A stretch of DNA of 64,000 bases, from contig CAZAZQ010000008.1 in NCBI GenBank assembly GCA_964489705.1, positions 1 to 64,000 on the forward strand, in the 5' to 3' direction. The notes below the pieces were generated by a model that saw only the letters and a program-made list of their open reading frames with translations, ran no database searches and was not told where the DNA came from. Origin of the DNA: CAZAZQ01 sp964489705 (lineage in GTDB: Bacteria > Zixibacteria > MSB-5A5 > GN15 > FEB-12). Numbering within the stretch: position 1 is the stretch's first letter; every line of letters starts with the position of its first letter. The position numbers were made by a program, and so were the translations under genes. Shown in pieces: positions 41,700-50,807 of the stretch.

Positions 41700-41738
41700 A
41701 TGTTTAATCCGCCGATGGCATGGAATTTACTAAGATGA
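41700..41738 (+). CDS. Putative 12-codon leader peptide
   Basis: ATG at 41700 follows CGGAGGA by 2-3 nt and opens a 12-codon frame MFNPPMAWNLLR whose TGA (41736-41738) overlaps the ATG at 41735 of the kinase frame. The best ribosome site in this region belongs to this short frame, not to the kinase, so the kinase start is probably reached by coupling. It is too short to be judged by coding bias. Confidence 0.45.
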   Translation: MFNPPMAWNLLR

Positions 41739-42835
41739 AGAGCAGGCAATTATTACGAAAGGTGTTTGTGCCGGAAGAAAAGAAAGTGAAAATCGGGTTG
41801 ATCGGCGGAATTATCGCCCTCACCCTCGGCATTCATTACGGCGTGGTGCTTGAGCCCATCTTCGGATCTTCCCATTGGATTCATGCCATCCACGGACGAT
41901 TCTGCTACATTCCGATTGTGATTGCGGCGGCATGGTTCGGTTTGCGGGGAGGGCTGTATGCGGCGACCGTCATTTCCGTCGCGGTGATGCCGTTCATCCT
42001 TTCCAAAACGTCTTCCGAGGCGCACGAACTCGCCGGAGAGTTGGTGGAGATTGTGTTTTACTATGCCATTGCCTTTCTCTCCGGCTGGCTGGTTGACCGG
42101 GAGATATCCCTTCGCCGCCGACAGGAAGCGACCATGCTGCAATTGGAGCGTTCCCAGCGGTTGTCGATGATGGGGCAATTGGCGGCAGGGGTGGCGCATG
42201 AGATAAAAAATCCGCTGGCGTCGATAAAAGGAGCCGTGGAAATTCTCTGTGACCAAGCTACCTCGGGTAAAGACAAGCAGGAGTTCAGCACCATCGTCTC
42301 CAAGGAGATAAAGCGAATCGACCGCACCATTACGGACTTCTTGGCGTTTGCCCGCCCGCGGGAGGCGGCATTCGAGCGGCTGGACCTTTCGGCTCTTTTG
42401 GAAGAGAGCTTGAGGCAGGTCGAGACTGTGGCGGCAAAGAAAAATATCACGGTCCAATCGGAGTTGGCGGAAGGAGTGGAGATTTACGGCGACGGAGAAA
42501 AGATACACCAAGTGGCGCTCAATCTTTTCTTCAATGCCATTGAGGCTATGGAAAGTCTCCGGAAAGAGGGACGTATGACGATAAGACTGTATGAGAACGA
42601 AAACGGTGTGAAATTTGTCGTTTCCGACAACGGAGCGGGCATCCCGGCGGCGGAGCGGGAGAAAGTGTTCGAGCCGTTTTATACGACTAAGTCATCCGGT
42701 ACCGGTTTGGGGTTGGCGATTGTAAAAAGCATCGTCGAAGCCCATCGGGGAACCGTTACTCTGGAGAGTGACTCTCCGGGCGGCACCACCGTTACCGTTA
42801 CCTTCCCATCATCCAAGGAGGCTTCATGGCGGTAG
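41735..42835 (+). CDS. Membrane sensor histidine kinase
   Basis: A 366-aa kinase with three to four N-terminal membrane segments (about 25-125, DUF4118/KdpD-like: FCYIPIVIAAAWFGLRGG), a short coil, HisKA with GVAHEIKNPL (His155), and HATPase_c with NLFFNAIEAM, VSDNGAGI and SSGTGLGLAIVKS. No periplasmic sensor domain, so the signal is probably sensed in the membrane. The ATG at 41735 is preferred to 41720 because it overlaps the stop of a leader frame carrying GGAGG. Overlaps the response regulator by 10 bp. Sits back to back with the metal efflux operon and may control it. Confidence 0.88.
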   Translation: MKSRQLLRKVFVPEEKKVKIGLIGGIIALTLGIHYGVVLEPIFGSSHWIHAIHGRFCYIPIVIAAAWFGLRGGLYAATVISVAVMPFILSKTSSEAHELAGELVEIVFYYAIAFLSGWLVDREISLRRRQEATMLQLERSQRLSMMGQLAAGVAHEIKNPLASIKGAVEILCDQATSGKDKQEFSTIVSKEIKRIDRTITDFLAFARPREAAFERLDLSALLEESLRQVETVAAKKNITVQSELAEGVEIYGDGEKIHQVALNLFFNAIEAMESLRKEGRMTIRLYENENGVKFVVSDNGAGIPAAEREKVFEPFYTTKSSGTGLGLAIVKSIVEAHRGTVTLESDSPGGTTVTVTFPSSKEASWR

Positions 42836-44208
42836 AGATTCTGCTGGCGGATGACGACGCCGCCCTGCGACGGGTTATCCAGTTCAAGCTCAAACGGAAG
42901 GGCTACCAGGTTCATGCCGTCGAGGACGGAGAAAGCGCTCTGGCGGCGTTGCGGGAAAAACGCTTTGACCTCTTGCTGTCCGATATGCGGATGCCGGGCA
43001 TGGACGGCATCGAGTTGTTGGAGCGAGCCAAGCAGGTGCAGCCGGATATTGAAGTGATTATCGTCACCGCCTACGCTACCATTACCCAAGCGGTACAGGC
43101 GGTCAAGCTGGGAGCGACCGATTATTTGACCAAGCCGTTTGAAGACGAGCAGTTGTTCATCGCTATCGAGAAGGCGCTGAAGTTGAAGAAGCTGGAGACG
43201 GAAAACAAGGCGCTGAAAGGGCAGTTGCGGGGAAGGGAATTTCTCAGCGGCATTGTAGGGGTTTCCAAGCCGTTCAAGGAGATGATGGCGATGCTGGACA
43301 AAATCGCTCCGACTGACGCCACCGTTTTGCTGACGGGAGAGTCCGGCACCGGCAAGGAAATCATCGCGCGGGCGATTCATTACAAGAGTGAGCGGGCGGA
43401 TAAAGACTTCGTGGCGGTGAACTGTGCCGCCATTCCGAAAGATTTGCTCGAGTCGGAGCTGTTCGGGCATGTGAAAGGTGCTTTCACCGGCGCGGTGCGG
43501 GACAAGAAAGGAAAGTTCGAGTTAGCCGAAGGGGGCACCCTTTTTCTGGATGAAATCAGCGAACTGAATATAGAGCTTCAAGCCAAGCTCCTGCGGGTGC
43601 TCCAGGAACGGGTGGTGGAACCGGTCGGCAGCGAGAAGAAAATCGATATCGATGTGCGGGTGATTGCCGCTACCAACGTGAATTTGAAAGAGCGGGTCGC
43701 CCAAGGGAAATTCCGGGAGGATCTATTCTACCGTTTGAATGTTATCCCTCTCCATTTGCCGAGCTTGCGGGAACGGAAAGAAGATATCCCCGTGCTGGTC
43801 GATGCCTTTTTGGCGAAATTCGCCAAGGCGCGGAAAGTCACCGTGGATGAAAAGTTGCTTGCGAGGTTGGAAGAGTATCCGTGGCACGGAAATATCCGGG
43901 AGTTGGAGAACCTGATTGAGCGGATGGTGATTTTGCGCAAGACCGATGTGCTGACGGAAGACGATTTGCCGCCGGATTTTCTTTCCCAAGCGACCTCCCC
44001 GACGGAAGAAACGCTTTCGTCGGTCGACGGTCATCTCACCTTTCAGGAAGCGGAAAAGAAGCTTATCGTCGACGCCTTGAACCGAACCGGTTGGAACCGC
44101 TCACAGGCAGCGAAAGTGCTCAATGTCCCTCGCCATGTGTTGGTCTACCGCATGAAAAAGTACGGGCTTTTCCCCTCCAACACTTCCTCTAAACCGGACG
44201 GCAACTGA
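42826..44208 (+). CDS. NtrC-family sigma-54 response regulator
   Basis: A 460-aa regulator: receiver domain (1-120, phospho-acceptor Asp53 in LLLSDMRMPGMDG), AAA+ domain (about 140-370) with GESGTGKE, the sigma-54 contact loop GAFTGAV and GGTLFLDEI, and a Fis-type helix-turn-helix (about 410-455, ALNRTGWNRSQAAKVLNVPRHV). It is partner of the kinase just upstream, so targets should have -24/-12 promoters. I could not find a convincing one in front of the neighbouring efflux operon. Confidence 0.94.
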   Translation: MAVEILLADDDAALRRVIQFKLKRKGYQVHAVEDGESALAALREKRFDLLLSDMRMPGMDGIELLERAKQVQPDIEVIIVTAYATITQAVQAVKLGATDYLTKPFEDEQLFIAIEKALKLKKLETENKALKGQLRGREFLSGIVGVSKPFKEMMAMLDKIAPTDATVLLTGESGTGKEIIARAIHYKSERADKDFVAVNCAAIPKDLLESELFGHVKGAFTGAVRDKKGKFELAEGGTLFLDEISELNIELQAKLLRVLQERVVEPVGSEKKIDIDVRVIAATNVNLKERVAQGKFREDLFYRLNVIPLHLPSLRERKEDIPVLVDAFLAKFAKARKVTVDEKLLARLEEYPWHGNIRELENLIERMVILRKTDVLTEDDLPPDFLSQATSPTEETLSSVDGHLTFQEAEKKLIVDALNRTGWNRSQAAKVLNVPRHVLVYRMKKYGLFPSNTSSKPDGN

Positions 44209-44467
44209 GCAACGTTGCGTCGCAGTTTCATTACCGTGTAACTTTCCAGACGGAACGATGCGTGCTACGGGAACGACAGACGTTCGTGCCGTACCGCTCC
44301 CGAACCGGCAGGGGATTGCTTGTGTGTTCCAAGGTTTGCTTCGGCGGATTCGGTGCCATGAGCAAAAAATGAACAGGAAATGGTACCGAAACACCCCTTA
44401 ATTACCGCCCGTTCTTTCCGATACAGATAGAGACACAACGATACGACAAAGGAAACACACGGCGACG

Positions 44468-45553
44468 ATGGCAAAAATCGACCAACTGCTCAAAATCGTT
44501 AAGGACGCTCACGCCACCGACTTACACCTGGCAGCCGGGAGCGTACCGGTCATCCGCGTCAACGGGCGGCTCGAAAAAACCCGACATAAAGTCCTCACCA
44601 GCCAGAATATCAAGCAGCTTATCTATGAGATTCTCACCGACGACCAGATCCGGCAGTTTGAAAAAAACGGTGATATCGACATTGCGTACGGGGTCAAGTC
44701 CGTGGCGCGCTTTCGGATAAACGTTTACCGGATGTACGGCGGCATTGGGGCGGCATTTCGACTGATTCCGGATGAAATTCGGGACTTGAGCGAGCTGGGG
44801 TTTTCCAAGCCGGTGGCGAAACTTGCCGAAAGCAAGTCCGGGCTGGTCTTGATTACCGGTCCCACCAACTCCGGCAAAACCACGACCTTAGCCGCCATGG
44901 TCAACCATATCAATATCAACTTCTCCCGCCACATTATTACTCTGGAAGACCCTATCGAGTATATTCACAGCGACATAAACTCTCTCATCTCCCAACGGCA
45001 AATCGGGCTGCATGCCAAATCGTTTGCTTCGGGGTTGCGGGCGGCGTTGCGGGAAGACCCCGATGTGATTCTCGTCGGCGAACTGCGGGACACCGAAACC
45101 ATTTCTCTGGCTATTACGGCGGCGGAAGTGGGGTTGTTGGTCCTGGGAACGCTGCATACCTGCACCGCTTCTTCCACCGTGGAGCGGATAATCGATGTCT
45201 TTCCCCCAGAACAGCAACAGCAGATCCGCATCATGCTCGCCGATACTCTTGCGGGCATCGTCTCCCAGCAGTTGCTCAAGCGTGCCGACGGCTCGGGAAG
45301 AGTGGTGGCGTATGAACTGTTATTGCGCACCAGCGCTATCGCCAATCTCATCAGGGAAGGAAAAACGCACCAGATACCGAACTCTATCCAATCGGGCCGA
45401 AAGAAAGGAATGCGCCTGTTGGATAACCACTTGAAGGCGCTGGTCGATTCGGGCGTGGTTTCGCCGGAAGAAGCCGTTCGGTTTGCCGTCGATCCGTCAC
45501 AGTTTTACGAAAAGGTTCAAGATGCAACTCCTGAGCTGGTAGAAACAGTATGA
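44468..45553 (+). CDS. pilT: Type IV pilus retraction ATPase PilT
   Basis: Hexameric ATPase that powers pilus retraction in twitching and DNA uptake. The 361-aa product has the PilT N-domain (LLKIVKDAHATDLHLAAGSVPVIRVNGRL), Walker A GPTNSGKTT at 131-139, the Asp box LEDPIEYIHS, Walker B RAALREDPDVILVGELRD, the His box LGTLHTCTA and the PilT C-terminal part. The pilT-typical AIRNLI motif reads AIANLI here. AAAGGA lies 11 nt upstream. Overlaps the following gene by 4 bp (ATGA). No pilin gene in the window. Confidence 0.93.
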   Translation: MAKIDQLLKIVKDAHATDLHLAAGSVPVIRVNGRLEKTRHKVLTSQNIKQLIYEILTDDQIRQFEKNGDIDIAYGVKSVARFRINVYRMYGGIGAAFRLIPDEIRDLSELGFSKPVAKLAESKSGLVLITGPTNSGKTTTLAAMVNHININFSRHIITLEDPIEYIHSDINSLISQRQIGLHAKSFASGLRAALREDPDVILVGELRDTETISLAITAAEVGLLVLGTLHTCTASSTVERIIDVFPPEQQQQIRIMLADTLAGIVSQQLLKRADGSGRVVAYELLLRTSAIANLIREGKTHQIPNSIQSGRKKGMRLLDNHLKALVDSGVVSPEEAVRFAVDPSQFYEKVQDATPELVETV

Positions 45554-47688
45554 CCGCAGACACCAAAAAGTTACGGCTCGACGAAATTCTCGTTCAAGAA
45601 GGCATCATCTCCGAGGAGCAGATAAAAGAAGCTCTCATGCGTCAGAAAGCGCATGGAGGGAAGTTCGGCTCACAACTGCTCTACCACCGCTACATCGACG
45701 AAGCGGGGTTGGTGAAAGCGCTGGCGACGCAACTGGGATGCGAGGGAGTGGTTTTGGCGAATCTTGACATTCCCAAAACGGTCTTGAAGTTCATCCCGAA
45801 GAAAGTGGCGGTGGCGCGCAAAGTCATTCCTTTCGACTACGAGCCGGACACCAACCTACTGAAAATCGCCTGCGAAGACCCGACCGATCCGAATCTCAAC
45901 GATGAGCTGAAATTCGTCGCCAAAGGGAAAGAAATTAAACTGTATGTTGCCGCCGAGTTGGCGTTGAACACCGCCATCGCCAAGCACTATATGGGCAGGG
46001 ATATCTCCCTTGATGACAACCTTCTCTTGGAAATACCGGACGAGGCGACGGAAACCGGCAGGGTTCCTATCACCGCCTTGGAAGAAGGCGGGCAAGACCT
46101 GAAAGACCCGCGCGGCTCTGTTCTGCTGGTTACGGACGAGGAATACTCGGGACCGTTGCTGCAATCCATTTTGGAACGGGACGAGTATCAAGTTACATTG
46201 ACGGATTCTGCCGACGACGCCATCGAAATCCTCGGTGACCGCGAGTTTCATACCGTCTTCATCAAGGACACTGTCCCCGGCGATTATATCGACTTGATAG
46301 ACCGGCTTCGTAAGACGTCGCCGCGCACCTCGGTGCGCTACTACGAATCCGCCTCCGCCTTGCTGCTGAACGAGGATACGCTCACCTCGCACGGAGAACT
46401 GCTGATAAAGAGCCTCGATTTGTTTACCTCGCTGTTGGCGTCAAAAACCAAGCAGCCGGTTAACCACAGCGGCATCGTCGGGCATTACGTGGACAAACTG
46501 TGCCGAAAAATCGGCTTGCCGGAAAAGGAGCGGCTCACTATCGTCAGCGCCGCCTACCTGCACGATCTGGCGAAATTCTACTACCGCCTCGATGAGACGC
46601 AAGATTATCGTGCCACCATCAAACTGACCGTCAAGCTGCTCCAGTCGTTGAATTATTCACCGGTGGTGGTGGAAATGTTGCGCTCGATGTACAAAGACCT
46701 TGAAGGGAAATACACCAAACGGCTGCCTATCGAAGTGCTGGGGGGGAACATCCTCACCATCGTGGATGTATTCTGCGATTCCATGCCGCCGGACGGTAAG
46801 CTTTCGCTGGATAAATTCGACGCTATCAAGAAAAAATTCCGCCGGGGTATCGGGCGTCTCTTCTTCTCGGAAGTGGTGGAAGCGTTCACCAGCGTGGTGC
46901 AAGAGGAAATTCTCCAACTGCAAACCACCGACGTCGCCAGCCAAGTCATGATTTTCGCCAGCGATACCGAAGCGCTCTACTTACTCCAGTTGCGTTTGAA
47001 AAACGAGGGGTTCCGTACCGTCGCCGAACGATCGCTGGACGCGTTTGTCGATTTGTTCCAACGCAGCCGTCCCGACATGCTTGCTCTTTTGTTGCCGGAG
47101 AAGCCGTCGGAGATTCTTCGCATCGTGGAGGAGTTGACCATTTACGGTATCGACTTCAAAAAAATTCCAACCTTCATTATCACGGAAGATGCTACCGCCA
47201 ACGAGTTGACCGAGCTTCTCTCGAGAGGAATAGAAGACATCATCGCCATAGACAGCAACCTCGAATTGCTCGTCGTCAAGATGAACAAAGTCCGCGCCCA
47301 GCTTCAAGAGAAAGCCAAAGAGACCAAACCCGACTCTCACAGCAGCGGCTCGCGCGGCAGGCTTTCGGATATGAACCTCATCGACCTCCTGCAGGCGCTC
47401 GGTCCCAGTCGGAAGACGGTCCGGATAACCATTGTGCCGCAGGAAAACGAAAGCGACCAATTAGTTATCTACCTCGACCACGGCAATATCTCTTACGCCA
47501 AGTATGAGAAAAAGACGGGCGCAGAAGCGGTCTACGAAGGCATCGCGTGGGTGGAAGGAAGCTGGACGGTGGAGCCGGTCGCGGTGGAAAACCTTCCGCA
47601 ACCGAACAATGACCTTCCCAACGAATCTATTCTGATGGAAGGCTGCCGCCTGTTGGACGAAAAGATGCGCTCCGGGCAGCTCCTTTAG
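45550..47688 (+). CDS. MshEN-receiver-HD-receiver-DUF4388 multidomain protein
   Basis: A 712-aa cytoplasmic protein fused from regulatory modules. Residues 5-150 match the MshEN/GspE N-terminal domain (LDEILVQEGIISEEQIKEAL), which in other ATPases binds c-di-GMP. A degenerate receiver (about 193-280), an HD hydrolase-like domain (about 310-420, with AAYLHDLAKFYYRL), a second receiver-like part (about 455-570) and a C-terminal DUF4388/PATAN domain (about 590-690) follow. No ATPase motifs are left. Coupled to pilT by a 4-bp overlap, so it probably tunes pilus retraction in response to a nucleotide or protein signal. Confidence 0.8.
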   Translation: MTADTKKLRLDEILVQEGIISEEQIKEALMRQKAHGGKFGSQLLYHRYIDEAGLVKALATQLGCEGVVLANLDIPKTVLKFIPKKVAVARKVIPFDYEPDTNLLKIACEDPTDPNLNDELKFVAKGKEIKLYVAAELALNTAIAKHYMGRDISLDDNLLLEIPDEATETGRVPITALEEGGQDLKDPRGSVLLVTDEEYSGPLLQSILERDEYQVTLTDSADDAIEILGDREFHTVFIKDTVPGDYIDLIDRLRKTSPRTSVRYYESASALLLNEDTLTSHGELLIKSLDLFTSLLASKTKQPVNHSGIVGHYVDKLCRKIGLPEKERLTIVSAAYLHDLAKFYYRLDETQDYRATIKLTVKLLQSLNYSPVVVEMLRSMYKDLEGKYTKRLPIEVLGGNILTIVDVFCDSMPPDGKLSLDKFDAIKKKFRRGIGRLFFSEVVEAFTSVVQEEILQLQTTDVASQVMIFASDTEALYLLQLRLKNEGFRTVAERSLDAFVDLFQRSRPDMLALLLPEKPSEILRIVEELTIYGIDFKKIPTFIITEDATANELTELLSRGIEDIIAIDSNLELLVVKMNKVRAQLQEKAKETKPDSHSSGSRGRLSDMNLIDLLQALGPSRKTVRITIVPQENESDQLVIYLDHGNISYAKYEKKTGAEAVYEGIAWVEGSWTVEPVAVENLPQPNNDLPNESILMEGCRLLDEKMRSGQLL

Positions 47689-47847
47689 AAAAAATCGTTT
47701 CTCCAAAAGTCTTTTTGAATCTGGGACGGGTTGAGAACTTGCCCTTATGAGTCATTCGTTTACCATAAGCGCATGAAGAGGGTACACAGAGCTGTCGCGA
47801 GGCTGTGTTGTGCTCTCGTTATTATCCGTGATGGTACAAGGTAACCG

Positions 47848-48291
47848 TCAACGCTTTTTCTTCAGGCAGGCACTGCAGATGCCGCGGAGTTCGACATACT
47901 TGGTGGTAATCTCTCCCCACTGTTTTGTGCCGCGGGGGAGTTTGAGCTTTTCGAAAGCTTCCCACGGAAGGTCGGTGATGCGTTTGCATTGGGTGCAGAC
48001 AATATGCGCGTGATGCTCGAGGTTGGTGTCGAAGCGTCCCTTGTCGTCCAGAATGTGTACCCGGCTGATTATGCCGTACTTTTCGAAGGTTCTCAAGGTG
48101 CGGTAGACGGTATCGAAGGAGATGGTGGGGTGGCGTTTGTGTATCTTCTTGTAGATGTCTTCCGCCGTCGGGTGGTTGGTGTTGCCGGCAAGGATTCGGT
48201 AGATAAGAAGGCGTTGCTGGGTGAGGCGGAGCCCATGCTTTTTGCAGGTTTCTTCAAACCGTCGGAGTCTGTCGGCAATTTCTTTTTTCAT
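47848..48291 (-). CDS. Fur/PerR-family metalloregulator
   Basis: A 147-aa repressor: winged helix (LRLTQQRLLIYRILAGNTNHPTAEDIYKKI...TVYRTLRTF) and dimerisation domain with structural zinc sites CTQC and CSAC (about 99-102 and 138-141) and the regulatory-metal His cluster in NLEHHAHIVC. PerR and Fur cannot be separated with certainty by reading alone; the NLEHHAHI wording is common in PerR-like members. Its targets are unknown. Short leader with a poor ribosome site (GAAGAA). Confidence 0.9.
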   Translation of the reverse strand: MKKEIADRLRRFEETCKKHGLRLTQQRLLIYRILAGNTNHPTAEDIYKKIHKRHPTISFDTVYRTLRTFEKYGIISRVHILDDKGRFDTNLEHHAHIVCTQCKRITDLPWEAFEKLKLPRGTKQWGEITTKYVELRGICSACLKKKR

Positions 48292-48377
48292 CTTATTTCT
48301 TCTTCTACTTTATAAATACCTCAAGAGGGGAAAGAGTTCGCTTTATTTTTCTTTAATTTCTCCCTGTGTTCTCGGTT

Positions 48378-49856
48378 TTACCCTTTCACCACCCCTACCG
48401 GGCGCATCCGAGCGACTTTTTTGGCGATACCGGATTGGTGGGAAATTTCCACCACTTGGTCAATATCCTTGTAGGCTTCGGGGGCTTCTTCGGCGATGAC
48501 TTTGCGGCTTTTGGCTCGCAGGTAAATCCCCTGACTTTCCAGCCCGGCAACCACTTTGTCTGCCGGCTGTGCTTTTTTAGCCGCCATGCGGGAGAGCTGT
48601 CTTCCCGCTCCGTGGCAGGATGAGCCGAAGGTCTCTTGCATGGCTCGTTCCGTCCCCACCAGGATATAACTTGCCGTACCCATATCCCCCGGGATGAGCA
48701 CCGGCTGCCCGACGGCTTGATATTTCTGCGGGATGTCGGGATGTCCCGGACCGAAAGCACGGGTGGCGCCTTTTCGGTGGACAAAGAGAGTGCGTTTTTT
48801 GCCGTCAACGGTATGCTCTTCTTGCTTGGCAATGTTGTGAGCGATGTCGTAAATCAAGTGCAGTCCCAGCTCCGTCGCCGGTTTTTGGAAGACCGTTTCG
48901 AAGGATTCCCGCACCCAGTGGGTTATCAACTGCCGATTTGTCCAGGCGAAGTTGGCGCCGCACTTCATGGCGGAGAAGTACTGCTGTCCTTCTTCGGAGG
49001 TGGCGGGAGCACACGAAAGCTCTCGATCGACCAACGGGATGCCGTATTTCTGGTTGGCACGGCGCATAACATCAAGGTAGTCGGTACAAATCTGGTGCCC
49101 GCACCCGCGGGAACCGGTATGTATCATCACCGTTACCTGTCCCACGTCGGTGATGCCGAATACCCGCGCCGCCTCGGGGTCGTAAATTTCATCGACTTGT
49201 TGCACTTCCAAGAAGTGATTTCCGGCTCCGAGGGTACCTAACTGGGATTTGCCGCGGTCTTTGGCGTTTTTGCTGACCAACGAAGGATCGGCACCGGCGA
49301 TACACCCGCCTTCTTCCATGTACAGCAAGTCCTCTTCCCAGCCGTAGCCGTTCTCGACCGCCCAGCGTGCCCCCCGCGCCAATACCACGTCGACTTCTTC
49401 ACGGGAGAGACGGACTTTCCCTTCCGAGCCGACCCCGGAGGGGACATTGGTAAACATGGCGTCGACCAGCGCCTCCAGCCGAGGGCGAATATCGTCCACC
49501 GTGAGGTTGGTCGTCAACAGTCGCACGCCGCAGTTGATGTCGTACCCGACGCCGCCGGGAGAAATGATACCGGTGGCGGCATCGAAAGCGGCGACGCCGC
49601 CGATGGCGAACCCGTAGCCGTGGTGAATATCCGGCATGGCGATGGAGTAGCCGACAATGCCCGGCAGGGTCGCCACGTGCGCCACTTGCTCGGGAGAATC
49701 GTCCCGAAGAATCGCTTCCAGCATGGCGTCGTTGGCATAAATTAGCCCCGGCACCCGCATTTTCAAGCCGTGGCGCTTCATGGCGTTGCTTTCGTAGCTC
49801 GGCGGTATTTTGTACCGATACTCGTCTATTTTGTCAATCGGACCGTTCCAAGCCAT
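48378..49856 (-). CDS. rtcB: RNA-splicing ligase RtcB
   Basis: Ligates 2',3'-cyclic phosphate to 5'-OH RNA ends with GTP and Mn2+. The 492-aa product has all family marks: GIVGYSIAMPDIHHGYGFAIGGVAAF, the metal-binding Cys in GGVGYDINCGVRLL, QLGTLGAGNHFLEVQ, HTGSRGCGHQ, the GMP-accepting His in the final SSCHGAGRQLSR segment. Start set at the ATG at 49856 (MAWNGPID), 9 nt after GAGG; another ATG lies three codons upstream. It follows archease, its activating partner, by 88 bp. Confidence 0.95.
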   Translation of the reverse strand: MAWNGPIDKIDEYRYKIPPSYESNAMKRHGLKMRVPGLIYANDAMLEAILRDDSPEQVAHVATLPGIVGYSIAMPDIHHGYGFAIGGVAAFDAATGIISPGGVGYDINCGVRLLTTNLTVDDIRPRLEALVDAMFTNVPSGVGSEGKVRLSREEVDVVLARGARWAVENGYGWEEDLLYMEEGGCIAGADPSLVSKNAKDRGKSQLGTLGAGNHFLEVQQVDEIYDPEAARVFGITDVGQVTVMIHTGSRGCGHQICTDYLDVMRRANQKYGIPLVDRELSCAPATSEEGQQYFSAMKCGANFAWTNRQLITHWVRESFETVFQKPATELGLHLIYDIAHNIAKQEEHTVDGKKRTLFVHRKGATRAFGPGHPDIPQKYQAVGQPVLIPGDMGTASYILVGTERAMQETFGSSCHGAGRQLSRMAAKKAQPADKVVAGLESQGIYLRAKSRKVIAEEAPEAYKDIDQVVEISHQSGIAKKVARMRPVGVVKG

Positions 49857-49944
49857 AGTTACCATCCTCTCCCTTGATATGAATTATCGACTCCGGCAAC
49901 AAATCCCGGAGAGCCGTATCCTTCGCTTTTCCCTTCCTTTTCCG

Positions 49945-50367
49945 CTACACGTCGAAGAGCACCTGCACCGATGCCGGGGTGCCTTCTTTCGGAGCCGTGA
50001 TTTCCATCATGTGGTACGACACTCCCTTGATGGAGACCCCTGACCCGTGCCTGGCGGGATCGAACCGTTCGCCGTGCGCCCGGGCGTGCAAACCGTGGTT
50101 GCCGGTGAAGGTAACTACGAAATCCTTCAGCACCAACCGCTCGACTTCGTGGATGACAATCAGGTGCGAAAGAAAATTCACCAGCAATCCTTCCTCGTCG
50201 ATGGCGTCGATGTCGAACGCCTTCTCTTCCCGCGCTTCTATATCTCCCCCGCCGGTGATGAGATCGAACATGGCATTCGCAGCTTCCGCAAACGCTTCTT
50301 CCAGCGTTTCTCCGTACGCTCGAATGGCGATATCCGCGGTATGTTCGATGAGCTCGTAGCGCTTCAT
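49945..50367 (-). CDS. Archease, RtcB activator
   Basis: A 140-aa protein of the archease (DUF101) family, which speeds guanylylation and multiple turnover of RtcB. The start YELIEHTADIAIRAYGETLEEAFAEAA and the metal-binding C-terminal region (GVSYHMMEIT) match the family. It overlaps the upstream lipoprotein gene by 4 bp and precedes rtcB, so the RNA-repair pair sits at the end of a five-gene operon. Confidence 0.93.
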   Translation of the reverse strand: MKRYELIEHTADIAIRAYGETLEEAFAEAANAMFDLITGGGDIEAREEKAFDIDAIDEEGLLVNFLSHLIVIHEVERLVLKDFVVTFTGNHGLHARAHGERFDPARHGSGVSIKGVSYHMMEITAPKEGTPASVQVLFDV

Positions 50368-50807
50368 TCCGTTGGTGGAACTTCCGTCGAGTCCCGGTTC
50401 ACTCCGGCTCTGAATCCTTTCAAGAGCCAGGTCTTATCTTTGTACACAAACGTCAGTATAATAGGTCGATTTTTTTGCGCCGTGCTGTCCATCACAAAGC
50501 AATCGGCCCGGGCTTTATCGTTGGTGTAGATTATTTCGCAATCCCCGAACCGAGTGAAAGGAAACTCTCCGTCGGGACCGTACACAAACTGCAACAGGGA
50601 ATCGACCGTGCCGCGCGAGACCATTTCCGAAGTCACCAAAGAATCGAGGGCGGCGGTGTCTTTGGTTTTGACGGCTTCTTGCACCGCATAGATTTGCTTT
50701 TTAATGGCGGGAATGTGCTCCCGGCGCGGCGGCTTGTCGCTGCATCCCAGGCTGAGAAGAACTACGCTCAAAAAAGCGAGAACCGCTGCCGTATGTGATT
50801 TCTTCAT
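50364..50807 (-). CDS. Small lipoprotein of unknown function
   Basis: A 147-aa lipoprotein: signal peptide with lipobox LSLGC (Cys22), a helical stretch (REHIPAIKKQIYAVQEAVKTKDTAALDSLVT) and a beta-rich end (PIILTFVYKDKTWLLKGFRAG), a layout like small cystatin/NTF2-like periplasmic domains, but I do not assign a family. It overlaps both neighbours by 4 bp, so it is made together with archease and the secreted protein upstream. Confidence 0.75.
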   Translation of the reverse strand: MKKSHTAAVLAFLSVVLLSLGCSDKPPRREHIPAIKKQIYAVQEAVKTKDTAALDSLVTSEMVSRGTVDSLLQFVYGPDGEFPFTRFGDCEIIYTNDKARADCFVMDSTAQKNRPIILTFVYKDKTWLLKGFRAGVNRDSTEVPPTE

